38,128 nucleotides of DNA, taken from assembly GCA_036265005.1 (NCBI GenBank), contig DATAPW010000393.1:1-38128 (forward strand), read 5' to 3'. The position numbers were made by a program, and so were the translations under genes. The notes under the pieces are model-generated. The model was not told where the DNA came from. It did not search any database and was given only the letters and a program-made list of their open reading frames with translations. Source of the stretch: JAMXLO01 sp036265005 (GTDB lineage: Bacteria > Pseudomonadota > Alphaproteobacteria > Acetobacterales > Acetobacteraceae). Shown piece by piece: positions 1 to 7,702 of the stretch; position 1 is the stretch's first letter, and every line of letters begins with the position of its first letter.

Positions 1-158
1 CATGATTCCGACTGGTTGAGAGGCAGGCGCGAAGAGATAGAACGCAGAACGCGCCAAGGGCCGCCGATGAACGCGCATGCGATTGCGCTCATCGGCGGCC
101 ATTGGCGCGTTCTGCGTTATATCTCTTCGCGCCTGCCTCTCAACCAGTCGGAATCATG
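1..158. repeat. Long near-perfect inverted repeat (70-bp arms)
   Basis: Bases 1-70 are the reverse complement of 89-158 with only two mismatched pairs (40/119 and 58/101, both G opposite A). The 18-base centre (71-88) has its own 5-bp stem, 73-77 with 84-88, so the whole stretch can fold into one long hairpin. The right arm contains the stop codon of the FAD oxidoreductase (154-156), so most of the repeat is 3' of that gene. The left arm begins at the first base of the window and may continue outside it. It could be a very long transcription terminator, a MITE-like element, or a fold-back assembly artefact at a contig end. No transposase is visible. Confidence 0.9.
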
Positions 159-1659
159 GTGCAAGGGCACTCGCCGGTGCCGCGCCGGCGCGCATCGAGG
201 GCGCCGCCGCTCCCACCCTCAGCCACGCTCCCTGCCGCAGCAGCTCCGCCTGCACCTCCGCCACCGGCACTGCCCGCGGCGTCACCCCGCGCGCCACCGC
301 CACCCCTGCCGCCGCGCCGGCCGCCTGGCCGGTCAGCCAGCACTGCGGGATCTCGCGCAGGAACGAATGGCTCGCCGCATCGCAGGACACGTGCCGTCCC
401 GCCGCCAGCAGCCCATCCAGGCTTCGAGGCACCAGACAGCCATACGGCACCGACACCGGCGGCAGCTTCGGCGACAGTGACGGCGAAATGCCGATCTCGT
501 CGTCCCACGGCGTGGCATCGCTCCACCGCTCGCGCGTCACCCGCGCCACACCGGGCAGCCGTCGCGAATGCCGCACGCCCAACTGCGGCGCCGACAGCAT
601 CAGGAACGCCTGCTCGAAGCCGGGTGCGTGGGCGCGATACACGTCGAGGTGCTGCGCCATCAGTCGGTGCGAGCGGATTTCCACCTCGGTCAGGTCCTGC
701 ACGTCCACCGCGGAATAGCCCGACAGGCGCGGCCCCATGAACAGCGCCACGTCATTGCGCCAGGACACGAACGGCCGCTCGAACAGCCCGCCGCACGCCG
801 CACGCCCGCGCTCCATGAACGCCGCGAACCCCGCCGCATCGCCGGTCTTGAACGCGATCCACCGCGTCATGTCGGCGCCGCCGAAGATCCAGGCGGTGTT
901 CATGCAGTGATGGATGTCGCGCTCCTCGATGTCGGTGTCCGCGCCGGCGCCGGCACGCCCGAAGATGTCGCCGTCGCCGGTGCAGTCCACCGTCACCCGG
1001 GCGCGGATCGCCAGCCGGCCTTCCTTGCTTTCGAACACCACGCCGGCAACGCGGCCGTCTTCCATCACCGGCGCGGTGCCCATGCCGTGCAGCACCAGAT
1101 GCACGCCGCTCTCCAGCACCAGTTCCTGGCTCGCCAGCTTCAATCGTTCGGGGTCAATCGTCGGCGACCAGGTGACGATGCCGTGGTAGGCCGCGGTGCG
1201 TTCGCGCCAGTAGGCAGCGGTGGCCTCGTCAGCGCTGCCCCACAGGCCGCGCGGCGGACCGGCGATGGCATCCTTCGGCAGCCGGTCCAGCAGGTCGCTG
1301 GCGACGCCGCGGATCACCTGTGCGCCGCTCCAGTCGGTCATGCGGTCAATCCAGATCACCAGGCCGCCGGTGGAGAGCCCGCCGAGGTGATTGTAGCGCT
1401 CCAGCAGCACGACATCCGCGCCGGTGTGCGCCGCCGCGATCGCCGCCGCGGTGCCGGACGGTCCGCCGCCGACCACCAGCACGTCGCAGTCGCGGAACAC
1501 CGGGATGCTGCGGGCTGCCTCGTGCACCACGCCGCCGGGCCGTGCGCGCCGCGCGATCAGCCGGCCGGCGGAAAAGATGTCGGACTGGAAAAAGAACGAT
1601 TGCGTGCTGGTACGCGAAGCCTGCGCCGGATCCGGCTTGTCGGTGCTCATCGCCATCAT
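154..1659 (-). CDS. FAD-dependent oxidoreductase (FAD_oxidored-type)
   Basis: A 501-residue flavoprotein with a Rossmann dinucleotide-binding segment at residues 59-76 (VLVVGGGPSG), the following acidic strand end (LLERYNHLGG), and a C-terminal FAD-contact region (LLAAGRHVSCD...GQAAGAAAGVA). This layout is typical of the FAD-dependent oxidoreductase / fumarate-reductase-like family. The substrate cannot be read from sequence. About 55 residues precede the Rossmann fold, without a clear signal peptide or Tat motif. Several ATGs compete as the start (1659, 1656, 1650); an AGGAG lies just before them and fits 1656 or 1650 better by spacing. It is the last gene of a four-gene minus-strand operon, 45 bases after the BNR-repeat gene, and its stop lies within the long palindrome. 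Confidence 0.85.
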   Translation of the reverse strand: MMAMSTDKPDPAQASRTSTQSFFFQSDIFSAGRLIARRARPGGVVHEAARSIPVFRDCDVLVVGGGPSGTAAAIAAAHTGADVVLLERYNHLGGLSTGGLVIWIDRMTDWSGAQVIRGVASDLLDRLPKDAIAGPPRGLWGSADEATAAYWRERTAAYHGIVTWSPTIDPERLKLASQELVLESGVHLVLHGMGTAPVMEDGRVAGVVFESKEGRLAIRARVTVDCTGDGDIFGRAGAGADTDIEERDIHHCMNTAWIFGGADMTRWIAFKTGDAAGFAAFMERGRAACGGLFERPFVSWRNDVALFMGPRLSGYSAVDVQDLTEVEIRSHRLMAQHLDVYRAHAPGFEQAFLMLSAPQLGVRHSRRLPGVARVTRERWSDATPWDDEIGISPSLSPKLPPVSVPYGCLVPRSLDGLLAAGRHVSCDAASHSFLREIPQCWLTGQAAGAAAGVAVARGVTPRAVPVAEVQAELLRQGAWLRVGAAAPSMRAGAAPASALAP

Positions 1660-1704
1660 GCTCCTGGCTCGATGCCGCGCAGGAGCATAACAGCGGTTGA
1701 GCCG

Positions 1705-2778
1705 TCAGCCGAAGCGCACGCAGTTGATCGGCGGCAGGTGGCCGGCGGCCAGCGTCCAACTGTCGCCGGCATTCTCCGACACGAACAGGTGCCCGGTGGT
1801 CGAACCCATCGCCAGGCTGGTTCCGCTGTCGTCCACTGCCAATCCGTGGCGGTAGATCAGGTCGTAGGCGTGGCTCTGCGGCAGGCCGTCGGTCAGCACG
1901 TCGAACGACCGCGCGCCGTCGCGCGTGCGTGCCACCACCAGCCTGGCCTCGACCGGGATGCGGCATTCATCCTTCACCCCGGGGGCGAACCACGCGGTGT
2001 CGGGATCCGTCGGATGCACCGCGACGGCAAATCCGAATTTGGCCGGGCGGATCGACGTGACCTCCTGCCACGAGCGCGCAGCGTCGGTCGAACGGAACAC
2101 GCCGTTATGGTGCTGCACCCACATCGTGTCCGGCGCCGCCGGGCATTGCACCAGCCGGTGCACATCCTGCACCTGGGGTGCGGTATGCTTCGGCGGCGGA
2201 TAGTATTCCGCATACATGCCCTCGGACGCTGCATCCCAACTCCGGCCGGAGTCCTTGCTCGCCCAGACACCACCGGTGGATACCCCGACCGTGACATGAT
2301 CGGCGTTGCGCGGATCGACGCAGATCGACGCAACACCGGCCTGGTCGAACCCGCCACCCATCCATTCCTTGCGCTCCGGCAGGTTCCACAGCGGGTCGTT
2401 CAGCGTCCACGAGTCACCGTGATCCTTCGACAGGAAAAGCGCGCCCGGGATGGTGCCGCACCACAGCCACCCGGGCTGCTCGGCGCTGCCGGTTTCCAGG
2501 CAAAAGACGTACGACAGGCTCGCTCCGTCGCCCTCGCTCTTGGGAAACGCCGGCGCTGGAATCTCCTGCCAGGTTTGCCCGTCATCGCGCGAGCGCTGCA
2601 GCTTCACGCCGAAATGGCCCAGCGCCTGCGCCGCGTACAACGCGCCGTCGCGTGGATCGGCCAGCAGCATCGAGATCGGATCACCGAGAAAGCTGGTGCC
2701 GTCGATCGTCCAGCGCCCACGCGCCTGGCGCAACGTGAACAGCCCCTTCTTCGTGCCGACCAGCAGACGATTGCTCAT
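1705..2778 (-). CDS. BNR/Asp-box repeat (sialidase-like beta-propeller) protein
   Basis: A 357-residue protein with repeated Asp-box motifs (S-x-D-x-G-x-T/S-W): SRDDGQTW at 63, SKDHGDSW at 117, SKDSGRSW at 174, degenerate STDAARSW at 230 and TRDGARSF at 285, and SENAGDSW at 334. The spacing indicates a six- or seven-bladed beta-propeller of the sialidase/VPS10/YCF48 superfamily. The sialidase catalytic arginine triad is not evident, so 'exo-alpha-sialidase' would be over-annotation. No signal peptide is seen, so it is probably cytoplasmic. An AAGGA upstream of 2778 is a plausible ribosome site. It starts 18 bases after the ThiS/MoaD-like gene, which suggests co-translation and perhaps partnership. 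Confidence 0.82.
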   Translation of the reverse strand: MSNRLLVGTKKGLFTLRQARGRWTIDGTSFLGDPISMLLADPRDGALYAAQALGHFGVKLQRSRDDGQTWQEIPAPAFPKSEGDGASLSYVFCLETGSAEQPGWLWCGTIPGALFLSKDHGDSWTLNDPLWNLPERKEWMGGGFDQAGVASICVDPRNADHVTVGVSTGGVWASKDSGRSWDAASEGMYAEYYPPPKHTAPQVQDVHRLVQCPAAPDTMWVQHHNGVFRSTDAARSWQEVTSIRPAKFGFAVAVHPTDPDTAWFAPGVKDECRIPVEARLVVARTRDGARSFDVLTDGLPQSHAYDLIYRHGLAVDDSGTSLAMGSTTGHLFVSENAGDSWTLAAGHLPPINCVRFG

Positions 2779-2796
2779 GGCTTCGATCCTTTATGC

Positions 2797-3066
2797 CTAG
2801 CCGCCGGACAGTGCCTGAAAAACGAAGATCTCGTCGGTGTCGGCGACTGCATCGCCGAGGCGATCGCGATCGGCAATGCAGTCGCCGTTGAGATAGATGG
2901 CAACGTGCCGGCGCACGCGGTCCTGGTCGTCGAGTATATACGACCGCAGCCGCGGGTGGTCAGCGAACACGCTGTCCAGCACGGCGCGCACGCTGTCGCC
3001 TGGCGCCAGCCGGACCGGACAGCTCAGATGCCGCTGCAGGTTGCTGGTGAATGCCACACGCGCCAC
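2797..3066 (-). CDS. MoaD/ThiS-family beta-grasp (ubiquitin-like) protein
   Basis: An 89-residue protein with the beta-grasp pattern of sulfur carriers: an N-terminal strand, an LAPGDSVRAVLDSVF helix region, a YLNGD turn and a GDAVADTDEIFVFQALSGG tail. The C-terminal Gly-Gly is the hallmark that allows adenylation and thiocarboxylation of ThiS/MoaD. The start is GTG at 3066, preceded by GAGGG that overlaps the stop codon of the upstream VOC gene, so translation is probably coupled. No E1-like ThiF/MoeB, MoaE or ThiG is present in the window. It may carry sulfur through an enzyme encoded elsewhere or modify a partner. A role with the adjacent BNR protein is inferred from tight clustering only. 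Confidence 0.85.
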   Translation of the reverse strand: MARVAFTSNLQRHLSCPVRLAPGDSVRAVLDSVFADHPRLRSYILDDQDRVRRHVAIYLNGDCIADRDRLGDAVADTDEIFVFQALSGG

Positions 3067-3072
3067 GCGCCC

Positions 3073-3483
3073 TCACTGCATCACGATGACCATCCAGGTC
3101 ACGCCGAAGCGGTCGGCGACCGTGCCGAAGCTAGGCGAGAAGAACGTCTTGGACAACGGCATCTGCACCTGGCCGCCATCGCTCAGGGCGGCGAACAGCC
3201 GCTCGGATTCCGCCACGTCCGCCGCGTTCAGCGTCAGCGCGAATCCGCTGAACTTCGCCTGCCCGGAGCAATGCCCGTCGGAGGCCATCACCATGGTGTC
3301 GCCGATCTTCAGGCTGGCATGCATGACCTTGTTCTCGGTGCCCGGCGTGATCGAACCTTCCTGCGGGTCCGGACAGTCCTTGAACCGCATCAGCATCTCA
3401 ACCTTGGCGCCGATCGTGCGGCCATAGAACTCGATCGCCTCCTCGCAGCGGCCATCGAAGAACAGATAGGGCTGGATCTGCAT
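3073..3483 (-). CDS. VOC family protein (PhnB-like)
   Basis: A 136-residue protein of the vicinal-oxygen-chelate superfamily, PhnB/3-demethylubiquinone-methyltransferase-like branch: MQIQPYLFFDGRCEEAIEFY start, paired beta-alpha-beta halves, and a C-terminal FGTVADRFGVTWMV signature. An ATG at 3483 is chosen over longer readings because GAGGAGGA sits at correct spacing before it. The reaction is unknown; members include glyoxalase-like, resistance and metal-dependent isomerase proteins. It is the first gene of the minus-strand operon and is divergent from the TetR regulator. The shared gap contains an inverted operator-like pair, so it is probably controlled by that regulator. Confidence 0.85.
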   Translation of the reverse strand: MQIQPYLFFDGRCEEAIEFYGRTIGAKVEMLMRFKDCPDPQEGSITPGTENKVMHASLKIGDTMVMASDGHCSGQAKFSGFALTLNAADVAESERLFAALSDGGQVQMPLSKTFFSPSFGTVADRFGVTWMVIVMQ

Positions 3484-3522
3484 GGCGGGGTCCTCCTCAC
3501 GGTTGTTGCGTGTTTCATCCGG

Positions 3523-3575
3523 TATGTATACACCGTCCACAATCCTTACCAAAGTGAGTGGACGCTGTCCACATA
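3523..3575. promoter_or_regulatory. Paired operator-like repeats between VOC operon and tetR
   Basis: In the 103-base divergent gap, 3523-3540 and the reverse complement of 3558-3575 match at 15 of 18 positions (TATGT..ACA.CGTCCAC). The right copy contains a perfect 6-3-6 palindrome, GTGGAC GCT GTCCAC (3558-3572), 14 bases before the TetR start. Placement and symmetry fit autoregulation by the TetR protein plus control of the VOC operon. The assignment of the regulator is inference. Confidence 0.6.
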
Positions 3576-3586
3576 CACACGGATTG

Positions 3587-4234
3587 ATGATGGCGCAGGC
3601 AGCAGTCCAATTGCCGGCACGCAGCACATACCGCCACGGCGACCTGCGGCGGGCGCTGCTGGACGCGGGGATCGAGCTGGCGCGCCGCGGCGGCCCGGAC
3701 GCCGTGGTCCTGCGCGAGGCGACGCGACGCGCGGGCGTGGTACCCAACGCGGCGTATCGCCACTTCGCCAGCCGGCAGGACCTGCTGCAGGCGGTCCGCG
3801 CGGCGGCGCTGTCGGCGTTGGCGGTGGCGATGGAGCGGGAGCTGGCGCGGCTGCGTCCGGGCGCGCATCCGGCAGACCACGCACGTGCCAGCCTGCGGGC
3901 GATCGGTGTCGCCTACCTGCGCTTCGCCCGCAACGAACCGGGATTGTTCCGCACGGCGTTCGCGGTGCCCGGCGACCCGGAGACGACGGTCAATTCAGCC
4001 ATGGCCGGCAAGACCGGGCTCAATCCCTTCCAGTTGCTGGGCGTCGCGCTGGACCGGCTGCTCGCCGCGGGCGTGCTGACAGCGGACCGGCGTCCCGGCG
4101 CGGAATACCTGGCGTGGTCCGCGGTGCACGGCCTGGCGATGCTGGTACTGGAAGGCCCGCTGCGTCGCCTGACGCGGACGCAGGCGCGCGGCATCGAGCA
4201 GCGCCTGCTGGCGATGGTGGAGAACGGTCTGTAG
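3587..4234 (+). CDS. TetR/AcrR family transcriptional regulator
   Basis: A 215-residue repressor-type protein. The N-terminal helix-turn-helix spans about residues 14-65 (YRHGDLRRALLDAGIELA, VLREATRRAGVVPNAAYRHF), matching the TetR_N pattern, and is followed by a helical ligand-binding domain resembling the WHG/TetR_C_33 type. An ATG at 3587 (with another at 3590) is preferred, since the longer reading upstream would run through the operator region. No strong Shine-Dalgarno is visible. It is divergent from the VOC/beta-grasp/BNR/FAD operon and separated from it by an operator-like inverted pair, so it is the likely local regulator. The ligand is unknown. Confidence 0.85.
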   Translation: MMAQAAVQLPARSTYRHGDLRRALLDAGIELARRGGPDAVVLREATRRAGVVPNAAYRHFASRQDLLQAVRAAALSALAVAMERELARLRPGAHPADHARASLRAIGVAYLRFARNEPGLFRTAFAVPGDPETTVNSAMAGKTGLNPFQLLGVALDRLLAAGVLTADRRPGAEYLAWSAVHGLAMLVLEGPLRRLTRTQARGIEQRLLAMVENGL

Positions 4235-4321
4235 CTGAGTGGTCCAGGTGCGCGCGTGCCGGCGGCAATCCGAGCACATGCGCAACCAGGGCTGGAAAGA
4301 ATCGCGGCCGGATTGGGATCG

Positions 4322-4546
4322 CTAGAGGGAATCGCCCAGGGGTCGCCAATCCAACAGGTCGTCAGGCACTGCCACCTGCTCTCTGTCCCACGACGGCAGC
4401 CCCGTCTGATGCCGGGCAACTGCAATCGCCGCCGCGTCCGGCGTGTGCCACTCGCCGCGCCGCCGCCCACGATATTGTAGAAACCAGCCACCGGATGTCC
4501 CGAACAAGCGCACGACCCCGGCAGGTGTAGGATACTCGAATGCCAT
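4322..4546 (-). CDS. Small hypothetical protein (74 aa)
   Basis: A 74-residue basic protein with no transmembrane segment. Visible features are a Gly/Trp strand (GTSGGWFLQYRGRRRGEWHT), a PDAAAIAVARHQTG helix, a WDR segment and the end VPDDLLDWRPLGDSL. The composition looks like real coding sequence, and I recall similar short proteins in alphaproteobacteria, but I cannot name a family. An ATG at 4546 is preferred to an upstream one at 4624 because the conserved-looking part begins there; GGGGAT precedes it. It lies convergent to tetR and divergent to the next hypothetical gene. Confidence 0.55.
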   Translation of the reverse strand: MAFEYPTPAGVVRLFGTSGGWFLQYRGRRRGEWHTPDAAAIAVARHQTGLPSWDREQVAVPDDLLDWRPLGDSL

Positions 4547-4661
4547 CGCTATCCCCGTCGATGGTTTCCTCCCGTTCACGGGAACGTGCCACAAATCGGG
4601 TCCATGTCTAGAGATGGCGAGCACAAGATCCTGTGCGCAGCGGTTGGAGGTGTGTTCTCAC

Positions 4662-5108
4662 ATGGATGTCGCATACGTCTCAGCGCTGTCCGCGCTTGCG
4701 GGATCCGTGGTCGGCGGTCTCACATCGGGCTTCACGACCTGGCTGAGCCAGCGTGCCCAGGCGAAAGCCGGGCAGCTCGCCCACGAGATGTCGCGGCGGG
4801 AGGAACTCTTCAAGGACTTCATCGTCGCGGCGTCGAAGACGTACGGCGAAGCCATCGTGAGCAACGAGCCAAAGCTTGAGGAGTTGATCGCACTCTACTC
4901 CATGGTCAGCAGGATGCGGGTCATGTCGATGCCGCGGACTGTCGAGTGCGCTGACCACGTCATGCGTACCACGATCGGCACTTACTTTGCGCCGAACAAG
5001 ACGATCCGCGAGCTGCATGAACTGGTGATGAGCGGGACGGGGATTGACCCGCTGAAGGACTTCAGCGAGGCCGCGCGTGACGAGCTGCAGGCGTTTACCC
5101 TGCGATAG
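4662..5108 (+). CDS. Conserved hypothetical protein with N-terminal hydrophobic helix (148 aa)
   Basis: A 148-residue protein that begins with one hydrophobic Gly/Ala-rich helix (residues 4-28) followed by an amphipathic, charged helical region (RAQAKAGQLAHEMSRREELFKDFI) and a helical C-terminal half. This looks like a membrane-anchored coiled-coil cytoplasmic protein. The motif SRRE-LFKDFI-AS-YGEA resembles a widespread uncharacterised bacterial family. An ATG at 4662 is chosen because the upstream reading is Cys/Arg-rich and non-protein-like; GGAGG lies about 12 bases before it. The function is unknown and the neighbours give no clear hint. Confidence 0.7.
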   Translation: MDVAYVSALSALAGSVVGGLTSGFTTWLSQRAQAKAGQLAHEMSRREELFKDFIVAASKTYGEAIVSNEPKLEELIALYSMVSRMRVMSMPRTVECADHVMRTTIGTYFAPNKTIRELHELVMSGTGIDPLKDFSEAARDELQAFTLR

Positions 5109-5203
5109 CGAACCGTGAGCCCCGGGCACATCGGACACCCCCTCGGTCAGGGTGATGATGCGCATCGAGCAGGCCGGCGAGGAACTGCCGGGCAGTGACC
5201 TTG

Positions 5204-5231
5204 GAGGTCTGTGGGCAGATCGCCAGACCTC
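5204..5231. other. Small hairpin in a 247-base non-coding gap
   Basis: The gap 5109-5355 before the chemoreceptor gene holds no convincing gene. An 8-bp perfect stem (GAGGTCTG at 5204-5211 with CAGACCTC at 5224-5231) encloses a 12-base loop. It has no T-tract, so a terminator role is doubtful; it might be part of a leader or an operator. Confidence 0.3.
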
Positions 5232-5355
5232 GGTTCCGCGCCGCTGGAAACGCACCCAACAGGTCGCATCCCGCTTGTGGGCGGCGCGCGCAGCGGACCC
5301 ATGCATTGATTGTTAAGCTTTCCTTGCGATGAGCTTCCGATCCGGGAGTTCATTG

Positions 5356-7632
5356 ATGGGCAAGGTATTGTCTCGCGTTGGGATTACCCGCCAGATCGGC
5401 ATGCTTGGACTGATCGGCGTGATTGGCCTGCTGGCTGTCGCCGGGATCGATTGGTGGCAGTCGAGCTTGCTCGCTCGCAGTGAAGCGGCAGCAGAGATCA
5501 TGCGACGGGCGCAGGCCGTCGAGAGCCATGTCCAGATGGAACTCCTCCAGGCGCGTCGGCATGAGAAGGACTTCCTGCTACGCCACGACGAACAGTATGC
5601 CACGCAGCAGCATGCGGCGACGGATGCGGCGCTGCACGACCTCGATGCGCTCGCCGTTCAGGTCGCCGGCCAGGCGAATCTCGTCGAACCGGTGCGCGGG
5701 ATGATTGCGGATGTGAACGCCTATGCCGCGCAGTTCGCCACCGTTGTCGCTCGTGCCAAGTCGGTCGGTCTGAATGAGGATGAGGGACTGCTCGGGTCGC
5801 TGCGCAAGGCGGTGCACGATGTCGAGGACAAACTGAAATCGGTCGCGGCCCCGGATGCGTTGATTGCGATGCTGACGATGCGTCGCAACGAAAAGGACTT
5901 CATCGCCCGACTGGACCCTCAGTATGGCGTCGCGGTCAGGACAGCACTCAAGAATTTCAGCGCCGCGATCGACGCCGCCGACCTATCCGGTGATCTCAAA
6001 CGCGACCTTGCGGCCACTATGACCATCTACCAGGACAGTTTCGCCAGCTTCATGGCCACCACGCTGGCGCAGGTCGATGAGATCAAGAAGCTGTCGGCCC
6101 TGTACGCCGGGATCGAGCCGCGTCTTGCCGCCGCCGACCAAAATTTTGTTGCCCACATAGAATCCGCAGGACGCGATGCCGCCTCCGCGCGGACCACCAC
6201 GGGCAGGCTTGCCGCATCGGCGCTTGCATTGGTGATCGTCCTCGTGATCGCACTGAGTTGGCTCATCGGACGCAACATCTCTCGCCCGATCGGCATGATG
6301 ACCGATACGATGCGCCGCCTGGCGGACCGCGACATGACCGTGGAGATCGCCGGCGTCGGGCGCGGTGACGAGATCGGCGCCATGGCGGGGGCGGTTCAGG
6401 TGTTCAAGGAGAACATGATCAGGGCCGATAAACTCGCAGCAGAACAGGACGCTGCCCGAAGCACTCGGGAGCGACGGCAGGTGGCAATGGAGCGGCATAC
6501 GCAGGACTTCGGCGGCTCCATCTCCGGCGTCATGGCGTCTCTGGCCACAGCCGCAGAACGGATGCGGGTCGCCTCCGAGGCGATGGCGAGCGCGGCACAG
6601 TCGGTGAACGTTGAGGCGCATGAGACTGCGGAAGGCGCCGCCAAATCCTCTCGCGACCTCACCGCTGTGGCCGCTGCGGTCGAGGAACTCACGTCCACCG
6701 TTGCCGAGATTTCGCGCCAGGTGGTGGCTTCGGGCGATGTTGCGCGCCAGGCCGTGCAACGCGCGGAAGCCAGCCAGCGCACGATGGAGAGGCTTTCCGA
6801 GGCAGCGGGTCGGATCGGCGAAGTGGTCAATTTGATCAGCACGATTGCCAGCCAGACCAATCTGCTCGCGCTGAACGCGACAATCGAGGCGGCGCGCGCC
6901 GGTGAGGCCGGCAAGGGCTTCGCCGTGGTCGCCGGCGAGGTGAAGGCCCTCGCGGCGCAGACCGCCAAGGCCACCGCCGAGATTGGCAGTCAGATCGATA
7001 CCGTGCGTGACGCAACGGGCGACGCGGTGGCTGCGATGAGCGAGATCACCGCGATTATCCGCCGGATCGACGAGGTGTCGGTGGCGATCTCTGCGGCCGT
7101 CGAGGAGCAAAGCGTGACTACGCGGGAAATTGCCGCCAGCGTGCAGGCAGTGTCCGGCGCGACGGCGCAGACGGCGCGCGCAATGGGCCACGTGGTGGAA
7201 GTCGCCGATGGTGCCGGGAACGTCAGCCGCAACGTGCTGTCCGGCACCGCCAGCATCGGCCACGAGGCGGAGACGCTACGAAAAGAAGTGGATCAATTCC
7301 TGGAGGCAATCCGCTCCGAGACCGGCGAGCGCCGGCGCTATGAACGTATCTCGGGCAAGGGAGCGCTGGTTGGGCTGCGTGCGCAGGGATATGACGCCAA
7401 GGCCACCTTGGAGGAATTCTCCCGCGGTGGTGCTGCGCTGACCTGCGATAGCAACATGGTGGCGGGCACCATGGTCGAGATCGATCTGCCGAATGCCGGG
7501 GGGGCAGTGACGGGGCGCGTCGTCCGCAGCAACGGCCACGATACGGCGCTGATCTTCAGCTCTGATCCGGCGAACCTGTCCCGTATCGATCGCGCCCTGG
7601 ATTCACTGGCGTCGCAGCCCGTGGCGGCGTGA
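5356..7632 (+). CDS. Methyl-accepting chemotaxis protein with HBM sensor and C-terminal PilZ domain
   Basis: A 758-residue transmembrane chemoreceptor. In order: TM1 (about 13-33), a long helical extracytoplasmic sensor with two (R/N)xEKDFxxR motifs typical of the helical bimodular (HBM) domain, TM2 (284-304), HAMP (305-358), and a cytoplasmic signalling coiled coil whose hairpin tip (489-521) contains NLLALNATIEAARAGE. The last ~90 residues form a PilZ domain with an RRRYER start and an EFSRGG motif (the canonical form is D/N-x-S-x-x-G). PilZ binds cyclic di-GMP in characterised cases. An ATG at 5356 is preferred over 5329 because GGGAG lies 7 bases before it. No other che gene is nearby, so it presumably joins a distant chemotaxis array. 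Confidence 0.92.
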   Translation: MGKVLSRVGITRQIGMLGLIGVIGLLAVAGIDWWQSSLLARSEAAAEIMRRAQAVESHVQMELLQARRHEKDFLLRHDEQYATQQHAATDAALHDLDALAVQVAGQANLVEPVRGMIADVNAYAAQFATVVARAKSVGLNEDEGLLGSLRKAVHDVEDKLKSVAAPDALIAMLTMRRNEKDFIARLDPQYGVAVRTALKNFSAAIDAADLSGDLKRDLAATMTIYQDSFASFMATTLAQVDEIKKLSALYAGIEPRLAAADQNFVAHIESAGRDAASARTTTGRLAASALALVIVLVIALSWLIGRNISRPIGMMTDTMRRLADRDMTVEIAGVGRGDEIGAMAGAVQVFKENMIRADKLAAEQDAARSTRERRQVAMERHTQDFGGSISGVMASLATAAERMRVASEAMASAAQSVNVEAHETAEGAAKSSRDLTAVAAAVEELTSTVAEISRQVVASGDVARQAVQRAEASQRTMERLSEAAGRIGEVVNLISTIASQTNLLALNATIEAARAGEAGKGFAVVAGEVKALAAQTAKATAEIGSQIDTVRDATGDAVAAMSEITAIIRRIDEVSVAISAAVEEQSVTTREIAASVQAVSGATAQTARAMGHVVEVADGAGNVSRNVLSGTASIGHEAETLRKEVDQFLEAIRSETGERRRYERISGKGALVGLRAQGYDAKATLEEFSRGGAALTCDSNMVAGTMVEIDLPNAGGAVTGRVVRSNGHDTALIFSSDPANLSRIDRALDSLASQPVAA

Positions 7633-7702
7633 GCGTCTGACGTCGCTGCATCGCGCAGCTGCTCGCCCTGCGGTTCGCCGATGCCGCGCCGGGATCGGCC
7701 AT

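Noticed and set aside
1..158. Palindrome interpreted as the inverted ends of an insertion sequence
   Set aside because: There is no room for a transposase between the arms and no target-site duplication can be judged at the window edge.
1705..2778. Annotation of the BNR-repeat protein as a true sialidase
   Set aside because: Asp-boxes alone do not define the enzyme; the catalytic Arg triad and Tyr/Glu pair are not evident and no signal peptide is present.
568..4530. A 1320-codon plus-strand open frame
   Set aside because: It runs antisense to four well-supported genes and through the tetR region, with His/Arg/Gln-rich composition typical of GC-rich shadow frames.
5155..5316. A ~53-codon plus-strand frame before the chemoreceptor (MMRIEQAGEELPG...)
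   Set aside because: No recognisable family, no clear ribosome site, and a hairpin inside; not enough to call a gene.
5983..7263. A 426-codon minus-strand frame opposite the chemoreceptor
   Set aside because: Antisense shadow of a coiled-coil gene; low-complexity His/Arg/Gly-rich translation without any family motif.
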